DNA from: Bacillota bacterium | GTDB taxonomy: Bacteria; Bacillota; Sulfobacillia; Symbiobacteriales; ZC4RG38 | Assembly (NCBI GenBank): GCA_003242505.1 | Contig: QGUP01000067.1 | Span: 1-8,548, forward strand | Direction: 5' to 3' | Length of the DNA: 8,548 bases | Shown here: positions 6,623-8,548 of the stretch, in pieces | How positions within the stretch are numbered: the stretch's first letter is position 1 | Layout of the letters: every line of letters begins with the position of its first letter | Notes under the pieces: generated by a model | Told to the model about the DNA's origin: nothing | Databases searched by the model: none | What the model saw: only the letters and a program-made list of their open reading frames with translations | Program-made: the position numbers and the translations under genes

Positions 6623-6741
6623 GTGAAAGTGTGCCTAGGGTTCCGCAGGTCCCAGCAGTGGGGCCTGGTCTGCGACCAAGCGGCACAGGCGCTCCCGGGA
6701 GCGCTACACCGACGGGACAAAAGCCCGGGCGGGGAGGTTTC
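6623..6741 (+). ncRNA. PRPP riboswitch aptamer (ykkC subtype 2b)
   Basis: The leader carries the ykkC-class signature blocks in order: GTGAAAGTGTGCCTAGGGTT (6623-6642) running into CCG, CCTGGTC (6664-6670), CCAAG (6676-6680), GGCACAGGCGC (6682-6692), a GCGCTACACC segment (6701-6710), GGGACAAAAGCCC (6714-6726) and GGCGGGGAGGTTTC (6728-6741). Helices can be drawn: TGTGCC with GGCACA closing the core, AGGTCCCA (6648-6655) with TGGGGCCT (6659-6666), and a GC hairpin at 6689-6704. The GAAAGTGTG start and the GGCGGG-AGGTTTC end match the PRPP subtype as I recall it (for example from Thermoanaerobacter) rather than guanidine or ppGpp types. The downstream purine permease fits PRPP, a purine precursor, as ligand. 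About six extra bases sit between CTGGTC and CAAG. The ligand is inferred. Confidence 0.85.
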
Positions 6742-6790
6742 ACCGGCAGGGACCGGTCAGACCTTCCTCGCCCGGGCTTGTCCTTTGGCT
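6721..6790 (+). terminator. Riboswitch expression platform: intrinsic terminator overlapping the aptamer
   Basis: AAGCCCGGGCG (6721-6731) pairs perfectly with CGCCCGGGCTT (6769-6779); the stem continues through GGGAGGTT against the AACC-free strand GACCTTCCT with a wobble and a bulge, capped by ACCGG/CCGGT (6742-6746, 6753-6757). TTGTCCTTT follows. The 5' arm is the conserved 3' end of the aptamer, so aptamer and terminator exclude each other. Ligand binding would block termination and switch expression on, as known for PRPP riboswitches. Confidence 0.8.
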
Positions 6791-6862
6791 GCCGCTGACC
6801 GCCGCAGGGCCTGGCCACGGGGAAACCTCTCAATACCGTGCGGACGCAGGAGGGAAACGGCT

Positions 6863-8173
6863 GTGGAGCGGTTCTTTCGGCTGAAGGAACTGGGCACCGA
6901 TCTGCGCACCGAGATCCTCGCGGGCATCGTCACCTTCATGACCATGGCCTACATTCTCTTCGTGAACCCCCTGATCCTCAGCGACGCCGGCGTCCCGAGG
7001 GAGGGGGCGGTGCTGGCCACCGCCATCGGCGCCGGGCTGCTGACCATCGCCATGGGCCTGGTGACCAACTACCCCCTGGCGCTGGCTTCGGGCATGGGTC
7101 TCAACGCCGTGGTGGCCTACGGGCTGGTGATGAACGCCGGCTACACCTGGCAGCAGGCGATGGCGATCGTCTTCGCTGAGGGGCTGATCATCACCGTCCT
7201 GGTGCTGACCAACGTCCGGGAGACGGTGATGAACGCCATCCCCATCAACCTGAAGCGGGCCATCGGCGTGGGCATCGGGCTGTTCATCGCCTTCATCGGC
7301 CTCCGGAACGCCGGGGTGGTGGTGCCCAGCGAGGCGACCCTGGTCACCCTCGGCAACCTGGCGGACCCGAAGGTGCTCCTCGCCCTCTTCGGCCTGGCGG
7401 TCACCCTCCTGCTGATGGTCCGGCAGGTGAAGGGCGCCCTGCTCCTGGGGATCCTGGCCACCACCGCCGTGGCGCTCCTGACGGGGCAGGCGCAGGTGCC
7501 GGAGACCTGGGTCAGCCTGCCGACCGCAGCCTCCTTCAGCACCATCGGGGCCCTGGACCTGTCGGTGGTGCTCCAGGCCTCGGCCTGGACCTGGATCTTT
7601 GCCCTCCTCATGACGGACTTCTTCGATACCATGGGCACCGTTGTCGCGGTGGGCGGCGAGGCCGGGTTCCTGCGGCCCGACGGCACCATCCCGCGGCTCA
7701 AGCAGGTGCTCCTCATCGACTCCCTGGGCGCGCTGACCGGCGGCTTTCTGGGGGCCTCTTCCATCACCACCTACATCGAGTCCGCCGCCGGGGTGGGGGA
7801 GGGCGGCCGCTCCGGCCTCACCTCCGTGGTCACCGGCCTGCTGTTCCTGCTCTCCATCTTCCTGGCCCCGGCGGTGGGGGTGGTGCCGGCCCAGGCCACC
7901 GCGCCGGCGCTGATCGTCGTCGGCTTCCTGATGATGTCGGTGGTCCGGGAGATTGACTTCGGCGCGCTGGACGAGGGGATTCCCGCCTTCGTCACCCTGC
8001 TGGGGATGCCCCTGACCTACTCCATCTCCACCGGCATCGGCCTGGGGTTTGTCACCTACTGCCTGATGAAGCTGTTCCGGGGCAAGGCCCGGGAGGTCCA
8101 CCCCCTGCTCTGGGTGGTGACGGTCCTCTTCGCCATGGACCTCTTCAACCTGTGGGAGCGGCTTCTCGGGTAA
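6863..8173 (+). CDS. NCS2-family purine permease (AzgA/PbuG-like)
   Basis: The 436-residue, highly hydrophobic product belongs to the AzgA-like branch of NCS2 transporters, which import adenine, guanine and/or hypoxanthine by proton symport. Signatures are ELGTDLRTEILAGIVTFMTM (9-28) with AYILFVNP after it, NYPLALASGMGLNA (69-82), FAEGLI at 104-109, TDFFDTMGT at 251-259 and GASSITTYIESAAG at 297-310 leading into GEGGRSGLTS. Roughly 12-14 membrane segments can be drawn. The exact base cannot be told from sequence. The GTG start at 6863 is preceded by AGGAGGG (6848-6854) eight bases away and gives the typical VERFFRLKELGT N-terminus; the frame is open further upstream but runs through the riboswitch, so longer starts are rejected. 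Expression should be governed by the upstream PRPP riboswitch. purE follows 107 bases later in the same direction. Confidence 0.93.
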   Translation: MERFFRLKELGTDLRTEILAGIVTFMTMAYILFVNPLILSDAGVPREGAVLATAIGAGLLTIAMGLVTNYPLALASGMGLNAVVAYGLVMNAGYTWQQAMAIVFAEGLIITVLVLTNVRETVMNAIPINLKRAIGVGIGLFIAFIGLRNAGVVVPSEATLVTLGNLADPKVLLALFGLAVTLLLMVRQVKGALLLGILATTAVALLTGQAQVPETWVSLPTAASFSTIGALDLSVVLQASAWTWIFALLMTDFFDTMGTVVAVGGEAGFLRPDGTIPRLKQVLLIDSLGALTGGFLGASSITTYIESAAGVGEGGRSGLTSVVTGLLFLLSIFLAPAVGVVPAQATAPALIVVGFLMMSVVREIDFGALDEGIPAFVTLLGMPLTYSISTGIGLGFVTYCLMKLFRGKAREVHPLLWVVTVLFAMDLFNLWERLLG

Positions 8174-8177
8174 GGGC

Positions 8178-8207
8178 GCCGGCCGCCCGCCGGGGCGGGT
8201 GACCGGC
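8178..8207 (+). terminator. GC hairpin after the permease gene
   Basis: GCCGGCCGCCCGCC (8178-8191) and GGCGGGTGACCGGC (8194-8207) can pair with one mismatch and one wobble, starting four bases after the stop. No U-run follows. It may attenuate read-through into purE rather than terminate fully. Confidence 0.4.
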
Positions 8208-8255
8208 CCTCCGCCGACCGCAGGACCCGCTCCTCCGGCCGGGGCGGACAAAGGG

Positions 8256-8261
8256 TACAAT
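8256..8261 (+). promoter_or_regulatory. Possible -10 element in front of purE
   Basis: TACAAT (five of six matches to TATAAT) lies 19 bases before the TTG start. The hexamer 17 bases upstream (CTCCGG) is not a -35 and no extended -10 TG is present. A start here would leave a leader of only about 13 bases, just enough for the GGAGGT site at 8267-8272. Read-through from the permease transcript is an alternative. Confidence 0.4.
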
Positions 8262-8280
8262 AGAGTGGAGGTGGCCGCCG

Positions 8281-8548
8281 TTGCCAGAGGCGCTGGTGGG
8301 GATTATCTGCGGCAGCGAGAGCGACCTGCCGAAGATGCAGGAGGCCGCCCGGGTCCTCGAGTCCTTCGGGGTGGGGTACGAACTGGTGGTGGCATCGGCC
8401 CATCGGGCTCCGGACCTGGTGCACCAGTGGGCGACCGGGGCGGAGGCCCGGGGGCTCAAGGTGATTATCGCCGGGGCCGGTATGGCCGCAGCCCTCCCCG
8501 GGGTGGTGGCGGCGCTCACGCCCCTGCCGGTCATCGGGGTGCCCCTCC
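8281..8548 (+). CDS. purE: N5-carboxyaminoimidazole ribonucleotide mutase, N-terminal part (runs off the right edge)
   Basis: PurE converts N5-CAIR to CAIR in de novo IMP synthesis. Translation from a TTG at 8281 is open to the window end, 89 codons of a protein usually about 160 residues. GGAGGT (8267-8272) lies eight bases before the TTG. Family blocks are VGIICGSESDLP (6-17) with the nucleotide-binding SxSD motif, SAHRAPD (39-45) with the active-site histidine H41 (E. coli H45), RGLKVIIAGAG (57-67) and ALTPLPVIGVP (78-88). The segment after AGAG reads MAAALPGVV, whereas typical bacterial PurE has GAAHLPGM; the second conserved histidine (E. coli H75) is alanine at residue 71. It shares direction with the permease and may be on the same transcript. 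Gene call is firm; the effect of the change is unknown. Confidence 0.9.
   Translation, partial: MPEALVGIICGSESDLPKMQEAARVLESFGVGYELVVASAHRAPDLVHQWATGAEARGLKVIIAGAGMAAALPGVVAALTPLPVIGVPL

Noticed and set aside
6577..6700. Guanine/adenine (purine) riboswitch in the permease leader
   Set aside because: The conserved purine-aptamer junction sequences are absent; the conserved blocks present belong to the ykkC class.
6623..6741. Guanidine-I riboswitch
   Set aside because: The class core is shared, but the GAAAGTGTG start, the GGCGGG-AGGTTTC end and the purine permease context fit the PRPP subtype better; this remains testable.
6539..6862. Longer N-terminus for the permease
   Set aside because: The in-frame extension runs through the promoter and riboswitch; homologous N-termini begin at the GTG at 6863, which has its own ribosome binding site.
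6830..8260. 476-codon minus-strand frame opposite the permease
   Set aside because: Its composition mirrors the membrane protein on the other strand and it matches no family; the permease has motifs, start site and ribosome binding site.

Overview
The window looks like chromosomal DNA from a GC-rich, spore-forming Bacillota (Firmicutes), of the Symbiobacterium/Thermaerobacter/Limnochorda kind. The reasons are the very high GC content, strong GGAGG-type ribosome binding sites with many GTG/TTG starts, a YyaC-type sporulation protein, and a purine gene order (hpt, guaA, purine permease, purE) typical of that phylum. The lineage is inference; the genes are read from the sequence.

Left part (1-2154) is transcribed on the minus strand. 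Reading leftwards from 2154 it holds: a 147-residue protein of unknown function; a GC-rich spacer with hairpins and a nested palindrome; a two-domain protein joining a DUF84-type inosine/xanthosine triphosphatase to a Nudix hydrolase; and, cut by the window edge, the N-terminus of a membrane-anchored protein. A divergent intergenic region (2155-2335) separates this block from the rest.

Middle part (2240-5621) is on the plus strand. It holds yyaC and an 84-residue unknown gene, then a strong hairpin and a clear housekeeping promoter driving hpt (hypoxanthine phosphoribosyltransferase) and guaA (GMP synthetase). A strong intrinsic terminator ends this unit.

Right part (5622-8548, plus strand) holds a DUF1444/YtpQ-like gene, then a 457-base gene-free stretch that is the regulatory centre of the window. 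That stretch has a near-consensus promoter, a ykkC subtype 2b (PRPP) riboswitch aptamer and an overlapping intrinsic terminator, all in front of an NCS2-family purine permease. The start of purE follows and runs off the window.

Functionally, the permease would import purine bases, Hpt would join hypoxanthine or guanine to PRPP, GuaA would convert XMP to GMP, and PurE acts in de novo IMP synthesis. The PRPP riboswitch would report the pool of the shared substrate PRPP and switch the permease (and perhaps purE) on when PRPP is plentiful. The DUF84-Nudix fusion fits a nucleotide-pool cleaning role. The most unusual points are an apparent insertion inside the riboswitch core, a PurE lacking the usual second active-site histidine, the DUF84-Nudix fusion and the nested palindrome over its ribosome binding site.
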